Assembly: GCF_009756665.1 (NCBI RefSeq)
Contig: NZ_CP037953.1
Location: forward strand, 1,674,001 to 1,738,000
Length of the DNA stretch: 64,000 bases
Reading direction: 5' to 3'
DNA from: Permianibacter aggregans
GTDB lineage: Bacteria; Pseudomonadota; Gammaproteobacteria; Enterobacterales; Permianibacteraceae
Shown: positions 37,147 through 46,421 of the stretch, piece after piece
Layout: each line of letters opens with the position of its first letter
How positions within the stretch are numbered: position 1 is the first letter of the stretch
Translations under genes and position numbers: made by a program
The notes under the pieces: model-generated
Databases searched by the model: none
What the model was told of the DNA's origin: nothing
The model's input: the letters and a program-made list of their open reading frames with translations, nothing else

Positions 37147-37992
37147 ATGTGGGATCAGCTCCACCGTTTTGTTTTTGATGGCCTTTCGGTGCGCGGCGTG
37201 TTCGTCCGGCTCGACGCCAGCCTGGCCCGCAACCTGCGCTCGCACCCGTACCCGCCGCCGCTGCAACGGCTGATTGCCGAGGCGACAACAGCGGTCGGTC
37301 TGTTGGCGACGACGGTGAAAATCAAAGGGCGCATCAGCCTGCAATTCCAGAGCGACGGCCCGGTCAAGCTGCTGCTGGCCGAAAGCACCGATGAGCTGGG
37401 CCTGCGCAGCGTCGGCCAGTGGCAGGGCGATATTCCAGAAGGCGATTTCTCGGCGCTGATGGCCGGCGGCCGGATGGCGCTGAGCCTGCTGCCGGAACAA
37501 GGTCAGCAGTACCAGGGCGTGGTGCCACTCGACGGCGAAACGCTGGCCGACTGCCTGGAGCACTACTTCCAGCAATCGGAGCAACTGGCAACCCGGATAC
37601 TGCTGTTCAACGAGGGCGAGCGCAGCGCCGGCCTGATGATTCAGGCGATGCCGGGTTTGCAGCAGCATGAGGATTTCCACCGTATCGCGCTGCTGGCGGA
37701 AACCTTGAAAACCGAGGAGGCGATGAATTTACCGGTCGAAACCGTATTGCACCGGCTCTATCACGAGGAACAGGTGCGACTGTTCCCGAGTCAGGCCGTA
37801 CGATTCCATTGCCGCTGCTCGCGCGAGCGCTGCCGCGACAGCTTGCTGACGCTGCCAGTTGGTGATTTGCAGGAAATGCGTGCTGAAGAAGGCGAAACGA
37901 CGATTCAGTGCGATTTCTGCGGCGAGCGCTATCACTTCGATGATCAGGCGCTCGAGCAATTGATTCAGGAAAAGCAGCAACAAGCCCATTAG
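37147..37992 (+). CDS. hslO: Redox-regulated chaperone Hsp33
   Basis: A 281-residue holdase activated by oxidative unfolding. The four zinc-binding cysteines are Cys222, Cys224 (FHCRC), Cys255 and Cys258 (CDFC), matching the CxC...CxxC redox switch. The N-terminal domain (RLDASLARNL, YPPPLQRLIAEATTAVGLLATTVK) aligns with the family. Co-transcribed with hslR. Confidence 0.96.
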   Translation: MWDQLHRFVFDGLSVRGVFVRLDASLARNLRSHPYPPPLQRLIAEATTAVGLLATTVKIKGRISLQFQSDGPVKLLLAESTDELGLRSVGQWQGDIPEGDFSALMAGGRMALSLLPEQGQQYQGVVPLDGETLADCLEHYFQQSEQLATRILLFNEGERSAGLMIQAMPGLQQHEDFHRIALLAETLKTEEAMNLPVETVLHRLYHEEQVRLFPSQAVRFHCRCSRERCRDSLLTLPVGDLQEMRAEEGETTIQCDFCGERYHFDDQALEQLIQEKQQQAH

Positions 37993-38088
37993 GAATATCC
38001 CCAACAATTGTTATCGATTAATTTGCAGCCAGCCGATCCGTGACCTTTACTTGTGGCATGTGCCGGGAATGGGGACCCGATTCCAATC

Positions 38089-39165
38089 ATGTCCATACGC
38101 TTGCTGGTGTGCGATGACTCCGGTTTTGCACGCAAACAGCTGATCAAGGCCTTGCCGCCGGACTGGAACTTCCAGATCTCCCAGGCGGCCAACGGCCTGG
38201 AAGGGCTGGAAGTCATTCGCAAGGGCCACGGCGATGTCGTGCTGCTCGACCTGACGATGCCGGAAATGGACGGCTACGGCGTGCTGCAAGCCATTCGCGA
38301 TGAAGGCTTGCAAGCCCGGGTTGTCGTCGTCTCCGGCGATGTGCAGGAGCAAGCCGTTCAGCGCGTGCTGGGGTTAGGCGCGCTGGCGTTTCTGCAAAAA
38401 CCCGTTGACCCCCTCGATTTGCGCAAAACGCTGCGCGAACACGGCTTATATAAACCCGCGGTTGCCAAACCGGCCGCGACACCAGCAGCCGAGCCGGCAA
38501 CGCAAGCATCAGTCGCGATTCCTGTCGCCGAAGCCCCGAATGCCGAGCAAGTCAGTGCGCTACAAGATCTGAGCAAAATCGGCTTTCGCGACACCTTTCG
38601 GGAAATCACCAACGTCGCGATGGGCCGGGCCGGCGCCTTGCTGGCGCGGGTGCTGAATGTCTTCGTCAAACTGCCGATCCCGAACGTCAATATTTTCGAA
38701 GTCGGCGAGCTGTCGATGGCGCTGGCCGATGCCCAGCGTGGTGGCGCCGTGTCGGCCGTTTGTCAGGGCTATATTTCCGGCGGCATTGCCGGTGAAGCGC
38801 TGCTGATCTTTCATGACTCGAGTTTTCGCGATATCGCCAAGCTGATGCAGCACGAAGGCGAAGTGGACAACAATACCCAACTCGAACTGCTGATGGATCT
38901 GTCGTCGCTACTGATCGGCGCCTGCTTGAATGGCTTTGCCGAGCAACTCGATATCCGCTTCTCGCAAGGCCACCCGATTATTCTGGGTCAGCATTGCAAT
39001 TTCGACGATCTATTGCGGGTCAACCAAACCCGCTGGAAAAAAACGCTGGCCGTAGAGCTCAGCTACAGCATTGAACACCACAGCGTTAACTTTGATTTGT
39101 TGTTTCTGTTCACCGAAGACTCGGTGCCCCGTCTGCAACACAAAATACAATACTTGATGGAGTAA
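38089..39165 (+). CDS. Response regulator fused to a CheC/CheX-like phosphatase domain
   Basis: A 358-residue signalling protein. The receiver domain (1-120) has Asp9/Asp10, phospho-acceptor Asp54 (LLDLTMPEMDG), Ser82 and Lys104 (QKPVDP). An Ala/Pro-rich linker (about 123-150) leads to a CheC-like domain with one intact active-site helix, Glu172-x-x-Asn175 (REITNVAMGRAG). The matching helix near the C-terminus is degenerate (ELLMDLSSLLIGACLNG). CheC/CheX proteins hydrolyse phospho-Asp of receivers, so this module may dephosphorylate its own or another receiver. I use ATG 38089; a GTG at 38053 is possible but adds non-receiver residues. Two bases separate it from the diguanylate cyclase gene, so the two probably work together. 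Confidence 0.85.
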   Translation: MSIRLLVCDDSGFARKQLIKALPPDWNFQISQAANGLEGLEVIRKGHGDVVLLDLTMPEMDGYGVLQAIRDEGLQARVVVVSGDVQEQAVQRVLGLGALAFLQKPVDPLDLRKTLREHGLYKPAVAKPAATPAAEPATQASVAIPVAEAPNAEQVSALQDLSKIGFRDTFREITNVAMGRAGALLARVLNVFVKLPIPNVNIFEVGELSMALADAQRGGAVSAVCQGYISGGIAGEALLIFHDSSFRDIAKLMQHEGEVDNNTQLELLMDLSSLLIGACLNGFAEQLDIRFSQGHPIILGQHCNFDDLLRVNQTRWKKTLAVELSYSIEHHSVNFDLLFLFTEDSVPRLQHKIQYLME

Positions 39166-39167
39166 GC

Positions 39168-40127
39168 ATGAGCGCGGCGGATATCAAGGAACTGCATTGG
39201 CTGTTCGACATTCTCCAGCATATTGATGTCGGCATGGTCGTGATCGACCGTAAATACCGGATCAAAGTCTGGAACAGCTTTATGGAGAACCATTCCGGCA
39301 TGGTGCCAGAGAAAGTCATCGGCAAAAGTCTGTTGGAATTGTTTCCGGAAATTCAGGTCGATTGGTTCAAAGCGAAGGTGGAATCGGCGGCGCTGCTGAA
39401 CAATCGCACCTTCACGATTTGGGAGCAGCGCCCGTATCTGATCCGCTTCAATACCTATCAGCCGATTACTGGTATTGAAGATCATATGTTTCAGAACATC
39501 ACGATCATTCCGCTGGTGTCGGCGACCGGTGATGTCGAAGATATCGCGATCATCATTTACGATGTTACCGATGTCGCCAGTAACAAACGTCAGCTCCAGG
39601 CCGCGAACCTGAACTTGCAAGCATTATCGCGCACCGACCGGTTAACGCAGCTGAACAACCGTGGCTTCTGGGAGGAAATGCTGAACAAGGAGTTCGCCCG
39701 ATTCAAACGCTATGGTGGCGTTTCCAGTTTGATCATGTTCGATATCGATCACTTCAAGAAAGTCAACGACACCTATGGTCACCAGGCCGGCGACAAAGTG
39801 ATTCAAACCGTAGCGCAAACACTGCGCAACAATTTGCGCAGCACCGACATTGGCGGTCGTTATGGCGGTGAGGAATTCGGCGTGATCCTGCCGGATACCA
39901 ATACCGATGGGGCAAAAATTTTTGCTGAACGCTTGCGCACCACGGTGGAAAATCTGCCGGTGCAACACGAAGACAAGGAAATCCGCTTTACCATCAGCTT
40001 GGGCATCAGCGAATTGGATACCGGTTGCCCAAATGCCAAACACTGGATTGAGCAATCCGATAAAGCACTGTACGAATCGAAACACGCCGGTCGCAATCGC
40101 TCAACGGTCTTTATCGGTAACGATTGA
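39168..40127 (+). CDS. PAS-GGDEF diguanylate cyclase
   Basis: A 319-residue soluble protein: PAS-like sensor (about 12-135; FDILQHIDVGMVVIDRKYRI...), then a GGDEF domain (about 150-315). The active-site motif is GGEEF (233-237), a catalytically competent variant, and the inhibitory I-site RSTD (224-227) lies exactly five residues before it, so c-di-GMP feedback inhibition is expected. No membrane helix, so it senses a cytoplasmic or membrane-diffusible cue. Ribosome-binding site GGAG overlaps the end of the upstream gene; the receiver-CheC protein probably controls it. Confidence 0.93.
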   Translation: MSAADIKELHWLFDILQHIDVGMVVIDRKYRIKVWNSFMENHSGMVPEKVIGKSLLELFPEIQVDWFKAKVESAALLNNRTFTIWEQRPYLIRFNTYQPITGIEDHMFQNITIIPLVSATGDVEDIAIIIYDVTDVASNKRQLQAANLNLQALSRTDRLTQLNNRGFWEEMLNKEFARFKRYGGVSSLIMFDIDHFKKVNDTYGHQAGDKVIQTVAQTLRNNLRSTDIGGRYGGEEFGVILPDTNTDGAKIFAERLRTTVENLPVQHEDKEIRFTISLGISELDTGCPNAKHWIEQSDKALYESKHAGRNRSTVFIGND

Positions 40128-40165
40128 AGTTCAAGTAAGCAGCTAACGCAGTGACACGATCGGCG

Positions 40166-40969
40166 TCATGGTGTAACCACACCGGTTATAGCCAACTCAC
40201 TGTCAGTAGCAACGGTCAATGCGCGTTGGCTAACGGTATTGCCATCGCCAAAGGTTGAGCGCCAGCCGGACTCGGAATGATTGTGAATGCTGATCAAACG
40301 ATTATTGATCACTTGAAAGCGCTCGGTTTGCTGACCATAAGCTTCGATGCTGATGACCAGGTAAGCGCGACCTTTGCCGTGATACTGACGGCGCAAGGTC
40401 AGCGGTACGCCTCGTTCATCGATATCGATTTCCAGATGGGCATCGAAGCTGCTGACATAGCCGCGGGTTTTCTTATCCTGCAGCACGGCTTCCAGCGGCA
40501 GCGCAAAGCGCAAAGTGCGCACCGGTTTACCATCGACCAGTCGTGGTTGTTCACTGATAAATTCCGCTCGCTGCAAGCTGCGTTGCAAATTGGCGGCCGC
40601 GGCGACCATTGCGTTCAAATCAATGGCATCCAACCGCGATAAGGCATTCAATGTTGGTGTATCGGCGTCTTCATTCTGGGTACGTAGCTGACGTTCTTGT
40701 TCCAGCTTGCGCAGCGTTTCACGGTCGTAGTGTACCTGCAGACCATGGTGATCATCGGTCAACTGAAAACGCACAAAGCCGCTGCGCTTCGGATCATCCG
40801 GGTCGCGGGTTTCGGCAAACTCGCTGATCACCTGCGCCTGAATTTTTTCTTGCGCTTGCAGGATTTGTAGAGCGCTTTGTAAATCGGCCAAACCGTCAGC
40901 GCTGGCTACACCAGCCAGCAGCAAAACGCTAACGCCTAAAATAATGCGCTGTGGAGTTGGTCTGAGCAT
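40166..40969 (-). CDS. Secreted hypothetical protein
   Basis: A 267-residue protein with a signal peptide (IILGVSVLLLAGVASADG). I do not recognise a family. The mature part begins with a helical region (LADLQSALQILQAQEKIQAQVISEFAETR), contains a charged stretch (YDRETLRKLEQERQLRTQNEDAD), then alternating strands (LRFALPLEAVLQDKKTRGYVSSFDAHLEIDIDERGVPLTLRRQY) suggesting a beta-sandwich. It follows envZ by 42 bases on the same strand, so it may be expressed with ompR-envZ. Confidence 0.75.
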   Translation of the reverse strand: MLRPTPQRIILGVSVLLLAGVASADGLADLQSALQILQAQEKIQAQVISEFAETRDPDDPKRSGFVRFQLTDDHHGLQVHYDRETLRKLEQERQLRTQNEDADTPTLNALSRLDAIDLNAMVAAAANLQRSLQRAEFISEQPRLVDGKPVRTLRFALPLEAVLQDKKTRGYVSSFDAHLEIDIDERGVPLTLRRQYHGKGRAYLVISIEAYGQQTERFQVINNRLISIHNHSESGWRSTFGDGNTVSQRALTVATDSELAITGVVTP

Positions 40970-41011
40970 ACGTCATTTACTCGCTGTTACTTCGATGAGG
41001 CCATATGGACC

Positions 41012-42304
41012 TCAGAAATACGGAATCATCACTCGCGCTTCCAAACCGCCTTCCGGCCGGTTGTGTAAGGAAATGCGCGCCTTATGCATTTCGGCAATGC
41101 GCTTGACGATGGCCAAGCCCAAGCCGGTACCGCGACCGGAACGCGCTGAATCACCACGGGTAAATGGTTGGAACAAGCGTGGAATATCCACCTCTTTGAT
41201 ACCGGGACCATTATCGAGCACCGACAGTACAACAAAATTCTGTTCAACACGGGTGCGTACCGTGACCGGTGCACCAGCATAACGCAGTGCATTTTCCACG
41301 AGATTACGTACCATCCGCTTCATTGCCAGGGCTTTGAACGGCACCGGCGGTAAATCTTCGGCCAGATCAAAACGGACATCGGACTCATTGATCGCCGCGG
41401 CTTCACCCGCACCATGCACCAGCGCATTCAAGTCACCCGGTTCGGAATGTTCATCACGACCATCGCGAACAAACGAAATGAATTGGTCGATGATTTCGTC
41501 CATGTCTTCGGTGTCGCGGATAATGCCTTCGCGGATGTCTTCGTAATCGTCAGGCAGAAATTCGCTGGACAAGCGAATCCGGGTCAGTGGCGTGCGCAAA
41601 TCATGAGAAATGCCGGCCAGCAGCATCGTCCGGTCTTGTTCCAATTGATGAACGTTGCGCGCCATCTGGTTGAAGGCGCGTGTCACCGCGACCATTTCTT
41701 CGGTACCGGTTTCCACCAATTGTCCCGGCGTGTCGCCACGGCCCAGTTCGCGCGCCGCAAATTCCAGACGACGCAATGGCCGGGAAATCTGCCTGGCAAA
41801 CGCCCAGCCGCCAATCAGCGACAGAATCGTGATCGCCGATAGATAAACAATCAGCGGAGACGGATAAAGGTTTTCAAACTGCGGCAACGGAATGCGTAAC
41901 CAGCGATCTTTGACATACGGCGAACGCACCCAGAGATACAAACCATCATGCTCTTCAACGCGCACTTCCGAACGGAATGGGCCATCAAGATACAAATTGA
42001 TTTCGTCGGATAAGGTGTTGTAAACCTTGGCGTCTTGCAGACCTTTTTCCAGCGCCGTTTTTTCATTGTACGCTTCGATATTGGTAACTTGCTGGTAGCG
42101 CTCGCTGATTTCCGGGCTCAGCTTCATGCTGCCGCCCATGTTCTCGACCCGCACCTGCATCGCCACCGCGTGCATGATCTGCCGCACAAACGGCTGCACG
42201 ATGTAAATCGACACCGAGTAATAGGAAATAAACTGATTGATCAGCAGCAGCGCGCCAATCAGCAACGCAATGCGACCGAACGTGCCGCGCGGCAAAAACC
42301 TCAT
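41012..42304 (-). CDS. envZ: EnvZ-type sensor histidine kinase
   Basis: A 430-residue inner-membrane kinase: first helix about 13-38, periplasmic sensor of about 110 residues, second helix about 148-170, HAMP, dimerisation/phosphoacceptor box GISHDLRTPLTRIRLSSEFL with His234, and HATPase_c domain (N-box RNLVENALRYA, G1 DNGPGI, G2 GTGLGLAIVKR). It overlaps the ompR stop by four bases. EnvZ/AmgS-type kinases respond to osmolarity or envelope stress; the exact signal here is unknown. Confidence 0.93.
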   Translation of the reverse strand: MRFLPRGTFGRIALLIGALLLINQFISYYSVSIYIVQPFVRQIMHAVAMQVRVENMGGSMKLSPEISERYQQVTNIEAYNEKTALEKGLQDAKVYNTLSDEINLYLDGPFRSEVRVEEHDGLYLWVRSPYVKDRWLRIPLPQFENLYPSPLIVYLSAITILSLIGGWAFARQISRPLRRLEFAARELGRGDTPGQLVETGTEEMVAVTRAFNQMARNVHQLEQDRTMLLAGISHDLRTPLTRIRLSSEFLPDDYEDIREGIIRDTEDMDEIIDQFISFVRDGRDEHSEPGDLNALVHGAGEAAAINESDVRFDLAEDLPPVPFKALAMKRMVRNLVENALRYAGAPVTVRTRVEQNFVVLSVLDNGPGIKEVDIPRLFQPFTRGDSARSGRGTGLGLAIVKRIAEMHKARISLHNRPEGGLEARVMIPYF

Positions 42305-43032
42305 GCAGCGCCGCCATCCGGCACGAACACATAACCAACGCCCCAGACGGTCTGGATGTAACGCGGGCGCTGTGGATCGACTTCAATCATCCGGCGCAGA
42401 CGCGACACCTGCACGTCAATCGAACGCTCCAACGCCGAGTAATCGCGACCACGGGCCAAGTTCATCAGCTTGTCACGCGACAGCGGTTGCCGCGGGTGCT
42501 GGACCAGCGCTTTCAATACCGCGAATTCGCCGCTGGTCAGCGCCGTCGGCTCGCCGTTTTTCAGCAGCTCGCGGGTGCCGAGATTCAGCGCAAACTCGCC
42601 AAAGGTGACAACCACTTCCTCGCCAGTCGGGGCGCCAGGGATTTCTTTCGTTTGCCGGCGCAACACGGCTTTGACCCGGGCCAGCAATTCACGCGGGTTG
42701 AATGGCTTGGCAATGTAATCATCGGCACCGAGTTCGAGGCCGACAATACGGTCGACTTCATCGCCCTTGGCGGTCAGCATGATGATCGGGATCTTGTTGC
42801 CAGCACCGCGCAGGCGGCGGCAAATCGACAGGCCGTCTTCACCGGGCAGCATCAAATCGAGCACCATCAAATGGTAGTTCTCGCGCTGCAACTGCTTGTC
42901 CATCTGCTCGCCATCGGGCACCGCGCGGGTATGGAAGCCTTGTTCCTTCAAGTAACGCTCCAACAGCGCCCGCAGGCGCATGTCGTCATCAACAATCAGG
43001 ATTTTCGGGGTTTCTTCTTGTGTCTGGTTCAT
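42301..43032 (-). CDS. ompR: OmpR-type response regulator
   Basis: A 243-residue DNA-binding regulator. Receiver with Asp16-18 region (VDDDMRL), phospho-acceptor Asp59 (VLDLMLPGEDG), Thr (MLTAKG) and Lys (IAKPFNPREL); C-terminal winged helix (LTSGEFAVLKALVQHPRQPLSRDKLMNLARGRDYSALERSIDVQVSRLRRMIE, ending RYIQTVWGVGYVF). ATG 43032 has GAGGGA upstream; nine further in-frame codons upstream are not needed. It is divergent from a thioesterase-like gene. Confidence 0.95.
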   Translation of the reverse strand: MNQTQEETPKILIVDDDMRLRALLERYLKEQGFHTRAVPDGEQMDKQLQRENYHLMVLDLMLPGEDGLSICRRLRGAGNKIPIIMLTAKGDEVDRIVGLELGADDYIAKPFNPRELLARVKAVLRRQTKEIPGAPTGEEVVVTFGEFALNLGTRELLKNGEPTALTSGEFAVLKALVQHPRQPLSRDKLMNLARGRDYSALERSIDVQVSRLRRMIEVDPQRPRYIQTVWGVGYVFVPDGGAA

Positions 43033-43194
43033 CGATGGTTCCCTCACTGCATAGGCCAATGGCGGCTATCTTGACCGAATTTTCGCTGATATGAACCCGC
43101 TTGTCGTTACAAATTGTGATGGCTGTGCCAGCAGGTCGCCAACGCCATGGCGCATCGTTTATGATCTGGTCCGATCTGATTGGAGCCACTACCC

Positions 43195-43662
43195 ATGCAC
43201 CTGAATCACCGCTGGTTTCGCATCCTGCTGAATATTTGGTCGCCGTTTCGCGGTGCCGGCATCAAGGTGCGCAGCGTCAGCCCGGATTTTCGTCACGTCA
43301 TCGTCGACCTGAAAGCGCCGCGCTGGAAACGCAATTACGTCGGTACCCATTTCGGCGGTTCGCTGTACGCAATGACCGACCCGTTCTACATGCTGATGCT
43401 GATGCGCAATCTCGGCCGCGATTACTGGGTCTGGGACAAGACCGCCAGCATCGACTACCTGACTGCGGCCTCCGGTGTCGTCAGCGCCCATTTCAGATTG
43501 TCGGAAGGCCAGATCCAGGCGATACGCGACGCCACCGCTACCGGCGACAAGCACCTGCCGGAATTCCATATCGATATCGTCGATGCTCAGGGCACTGTTG
43601 TCGCACGTGTGCATCGAACGCTGTACGTGCGTCTGAAGAAAGATCGCCGACCGAGTGCCTGA
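43195..43662 (+). CDS. DUF4442 / hotdog-fold thioesterase-like protein
   Basis: A 155-residue protein with a hotdog-like pattern (NYVGTHFGGSLYAMTDPFYMLMLMRNLG followed by strands IDYLTAAS, VVSAHFRLS, FHIDIVDAQGTVVARVHRTLYVRLK), typical of the DUF4442 group thought to be acyl-CoA thioesterases. Catalytic residues are not certain. GGAG lies ten bases before the chosen ATG. It precedes tex by 142 bases. Confidence 0.75.
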   Translation: MHLNHRWFRILLNIWSPFRGAGIKVRSVSPDFRHVIVDLKAPRWKRNYVGTHFGGSLYAMTDPFYMLMLMRNLGRDYWVWDKTASIDYLTAASGVVSAHFRLSEGQIQAIRDATATGDKHLPEFHIDIVDAQGTVVARVHRTLYVRLKKDRRPSA

Positions 43663-43694
43663 ATCCCACCGTTCACGGAATCGAGAAGTCAAGA

Positions 43695-43724
43695 CTGATA
43701 CTGATGCAGTGATCGTCCTATAAT
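43695..43724 (+). promoter_or_regulatory. Probable sigma70 promoter of tex
   Basis: A consensus -10 TATAAT at 43719-43724 is preceded at 18 bases by CTGATA (43695-43700), a 4/6 match to the -35 box. Transcription would start near 43731, leaving a leader of about 74 bases before the tex ATG. The leader holds a 6-bp hairpin (GTCACT at 43758-43763 with AGTGAC at 43768-43773) followed by a short T-run. Confidence 0.5.
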
Positions 43725-43804
43725 CCGGCCCGCTCCGGATTTTCCGCATGCCTTTGTGTCACTGACAAGTGACGAATTTTTCATCAATCAGGATTGTTTG
43801 ACCC

Positions 43805-46120
43805 ATGCTTGATATCGCTCGTCTGATCGCGACGGAACTGAATGTACGGCCACAACAGGTCAATGCCGCCATTACCCTGCTCGACGAAGGCGCGACGGTG
43901 CCGTTTATTTCCCGTTACCGGAAAGAAGTGACCGGCGGCCTGACCGATACCGATCTGCGTAATCTTGATGAGCGCCTGAATTATTTGCGCGAACTGGAAG
44001 ATCGCCGTGGCGCGATTCTGAAAAGCATCGGCGATCAGGGCAAGCTGACGCCGGAACTGGAAAATCAAATCCAGAACGTGCTGAGCAAAACCGAGCTGGA
44101 AGATTTATACCTGCCGTACAAACCGAAGCGCCGCACCAAAGGCCAGATTGCCATTGAAGCTGGCTTGGAACCACTGGCCGATGCACTGTTTGCCGATCCG
44201 AATCTGTCTCCGGAAACCGCCGCTGCCGACTACGTCGATGCTGACAAAGGTGTCGCCGATGTGGCAGCGGCATTGGAAGGTGCACGTTTCATTCTGATGG
44301 AACGCTTTGCTGACGACGCGAGCTTGCTGGCCAAACTGCGCGCCTTCCTGAAACAGCACGCGCTGATCAAATCGAAAGTGGTCGAAGGCAAGGAAAACGA
44401 AGGCGCGAAATTCCGCGACTATTTCGAGTTTGCCGAAGCGATTGAAAAAGTGCCATCGCATCGTGCACTGGCCATGTTCCGTGGTCGCAACGAAGGCGTG
44501 TTGACGCTGACCTTGGTGCCACATGAAGTGCCGGAAGGCGAGCGCGCCGATACCGCGCTGGAAATGCAGGTCGCCAAACACCTCGGCGTTGAAGACAAAG
44601 GCCGTGCTGCCGATGGCTGGCTGATGCAGATGGCGCAGTGGACCTGGCGCATCAAACTCGCGACCCGTTTTGAAACCGAAATATTTAACGATTTGCGCGA
44701 GCGCGCCGAAGCCGATGCCATTCGTGTATTCGCCGCCAATTTGCGGGACTTGTTGATGGCGGCGCCGGCTGGTTCAAAAACCACCATGGGCCTTGATCCG
44801 GGCTTGCGTACCGGCGTCAAAGCCGTCGTCGTCGATGATACCGGCAAGCTGTTGCATAACGTCACGATTTTCCCGCATGCGCCGCAAAACGAGTGGACCA
44901 ACTCACTGAAAATGCTGCATATGCTCTGCGTCAAATTCAATGTCGGTTTGATCAGTATCGGTAACGGCACAGCTTCGCGCGAAACCGACAAACTGGTCGC
45001 TGACTTACTGAAAGCGGCGCCGGAAATCAAAGCAACGAAAGTGGTCGTCTCTGAAGCGGGTGCCTCCGTTTACTCGGCATCGGAATTGGCCGCGCAGGAA
45101 TTCCCGAATCTGGATGTTTCCTATCGCGGTGCCGTGTCGATTGCTCGCCGTCTGCAAGACCCGCTGGCTGAGCTCGTCAAGATCGAACCGAAATCAATTG
45201 GTGTGGGTCAGTATCAGCACGATGTCTCGCAAGCACAGCTCGCCAAAACACTGGATGCCGTAGTTGAGGATTGTGTCAACGCTGTCGGCGTTGATATCAA
45301 TACCGCCTCGGTGCCATTGCTCGCGAAAGTATCCGGTTTGAACCGGACATTGGCTGCCAATATCGTGTCGTTCCGTGACAAGAATGGCCGTTTTAAATCA
45401 CGTCAGGATTTGCTACAGGTTGAACGTCTTGGCGCGAAAACGTACGAGCAAGCGGCGGGCTTCCTGCGCATCGTCGGTGGCGACAATCCTCTCGACGCTT
45501 CAGCGGTGCACCCGGAAGCCTATCCGGTGGTCGAAAAGATTCTGCAGAAAAATCAGAAATCCTCAATCAAGGAATTGATGGGCAACGTCAGCTTCCTGCG
45601 CGGTTTGAAAGTCGCCGATTACACCGATGAAAAATTCGGTGCGCCAACGGTCACCGATATCATCGCCGAACTGGAAAAGCCCGGACGCGATCCGCGCGGT
45701 GAATTCAAAACCGCGACCTTCCGCGAAGGCGTCGAGAAAGTTTCCGATTTGAAAATCGGTATGCAACTGGAAGGCACGGTCACCAACGTCACGGACTTTG
45801 GTGCCTTCGTTGATGTCGGCGTCCATCAGGATGGTCTGGTGCACATTTCCCAGCTTGCTGATCGCTTCGTCAAAGATCCGCGTGAAGTGGTGAAAGCCGG
45901 CGACATCGTCAACGTCACCGTCATGGAGGTCGATGTCCAGCGCCAGCGTATTGCGCTGTCGATGCGCAGTGATGCGCTGAGCAATATTGGCGCAACCGGT
46001 GGTGCGCAAGCCAAACGGGACACGCGTCCTAGCGGCCAGGCGCCGCGCCAGCGTCAGGAAAAGCCGGCGTCGGTTGGTGGCTTTGGTGCCTTGCTTACAG
46101 AAGCGATGAAAAAGCGCTGA
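43805..46120 (+). CDS. tex: RNA-binding transcriptional accessory protein Tex
   Basis: A 771-residue nucleic-acid-binding protein. N-terminal Tex region ([23 protein letters not shown]), YqgF/RNase H-like central domain ([25 protein letters not shown]), helix-hairpin-helix motifs around 500-560 ([22 protein letters not shown]) and an S1 RNA-binding domain near 650-720 ([28 protein letters not shown]). The length is normal for the family. Tex influences transcription or antitermination and stress tolerance. Placed next to ompR/envZ as in Pseudomonas and E. coli. Confidence 0.97.
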   Translation: MLDIARLIATELNVRPQQVNAAITLLDEGATVPFISRYRKEVTGGLTDTDLRNLDERLNYLRELEDRRGAILKSIGDQGKLTPELENQIQNVLSKTELEDLYLPYKPKRRTKGQIAIEAGLEPLADALFADPNLSPETAAADYVDADKGVADVAAALEGARFILMERFADDASLLAKLRAFLKQHALIKSKVVEGKENEGAKFRDYFEFAEAIEKVPSHRALAMFRGRNEGVLTLTLVPHEVPEGERADTALEMQVAKHLGVEDKGRAADGWLMQMAQWTWRIKLATRFETEIFNDLRERAEADAIRVFAANLRDLLMAAPAGSKTTMGLDPGLRTGVKAVVVDDTGKLLHNVTIFPHAPQNEWTNSLKMLHMLCVKFNVGLISIGNGTASRETDKLVADLLKAAPEIKATKVVVSEAGASVYSASELAAQEFPNLDVSYRGAVSIARRLQDPLAELVKIEPKSIGVGQYQHDVSQAQLAKTLDAVVEDCVNAVGVDINTASVPLLAKVSGLNRTLAANIVSFRDKNGRFKSRQDLLQVERLGAKTYEQAAGFLRIVGGDNPLDASAVHPEAYPVVEKILQKNQKSSIKELMGNVSFLRGLKVADYTDEKFGAPTVTDIIAELEKPGRDPRGEFKTATFREGVEKVSDLKIGMQLEGTVTNVTDFGAFVDVGVHQDGLVHISQLADRFVKDPREVVKAGDIVNVTVMEVDVQRQRIALSMRSDALSNIGATGGAQAKRDTRPSGQAPRQRQEKPASVGGFGALLTEAMKKR

Positions 46121-46184
46121 TGGTGATGCATTGCAGCAGAGTGGAAATCACAAACAGGCCTGTAAAAAACATGTAAAAAAGTGT

Positions 46185-46213
46185 TTGCCTGTGAATTTTC
46201 ACGATGATATAAA
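46185..46213 (+). promoter_or_regulatory. Sigma70-like promoter downstream of tex
   Basis: TTGCCT (46185-46190), a 17-base spacer, then TATAAA (46208-46213): both hexamers are close to consensus and optimally spaced. The predicted start is near 46220, only about 80 bases before an intrinsic terminator, so the product would be a short RNA rather than an mRNA. Confidence 0.55.
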
Positions 46214-46219
46214 GTCACC

Positions 46220-46301
46220 GCTAGCGCACACAAAGAAGCTCAGAGGACACTGGGCCCTGCAGACTGGAAAAATTGAAAGCCCCTCAATAAGGGGCTTTTT
46301 T
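46220..46301 (+). ncRNA. Candidate small RNA of about 80 nt
   Basis: The interval between the promoter at 46185-46213 and the terminator at 46276-46301 has no credible ORF. It can form a first hairpin GCTCAG/CTGGGC (46238-46243 with 46250-46255, one G-U pair) presenting AGGACA in the loop, a single-stranded A-rich stretch (ACTGGAAAAATTG), then the terminator stem. It could instead be only the tail of the tex transcript. I do not recognise it as a known RNA family. Confidence 0.45.
46276..46301. terminator. Intrinsic terminator after tex / candidate sRNA
   Basis: AAAGCCCCT and AGGGGCTTT (46276-46284 and 46290-46298) form a 9-bp stem with CAATA loop followed by TTTTCTT on the plus strand. On the minus strand the stem is followed by CAATTTTT, so it could also stop the transcript of the small membrane protein gene ending at 46422. 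Confidence 0.85.
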
Positions 46302-46421
46302 CTTGCCTGAGAAAAAGTGTGGACCGCGATTGAAGTTACCGCATTTTCTTCGAACCATCGTTCAACTTTTATCGAACACCCGTTGGCAAGCGGAAAGCGC
46401 GGAGGGGACTTCGCTGCTCGA

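Noticed and set aside
36838-37680. A 280-codon minus-strand frame over hslR and hslO
   Set aside because: Antisense to two well-conserved genes; composition is Gln/Arg/Ala-rich and matches nothing.
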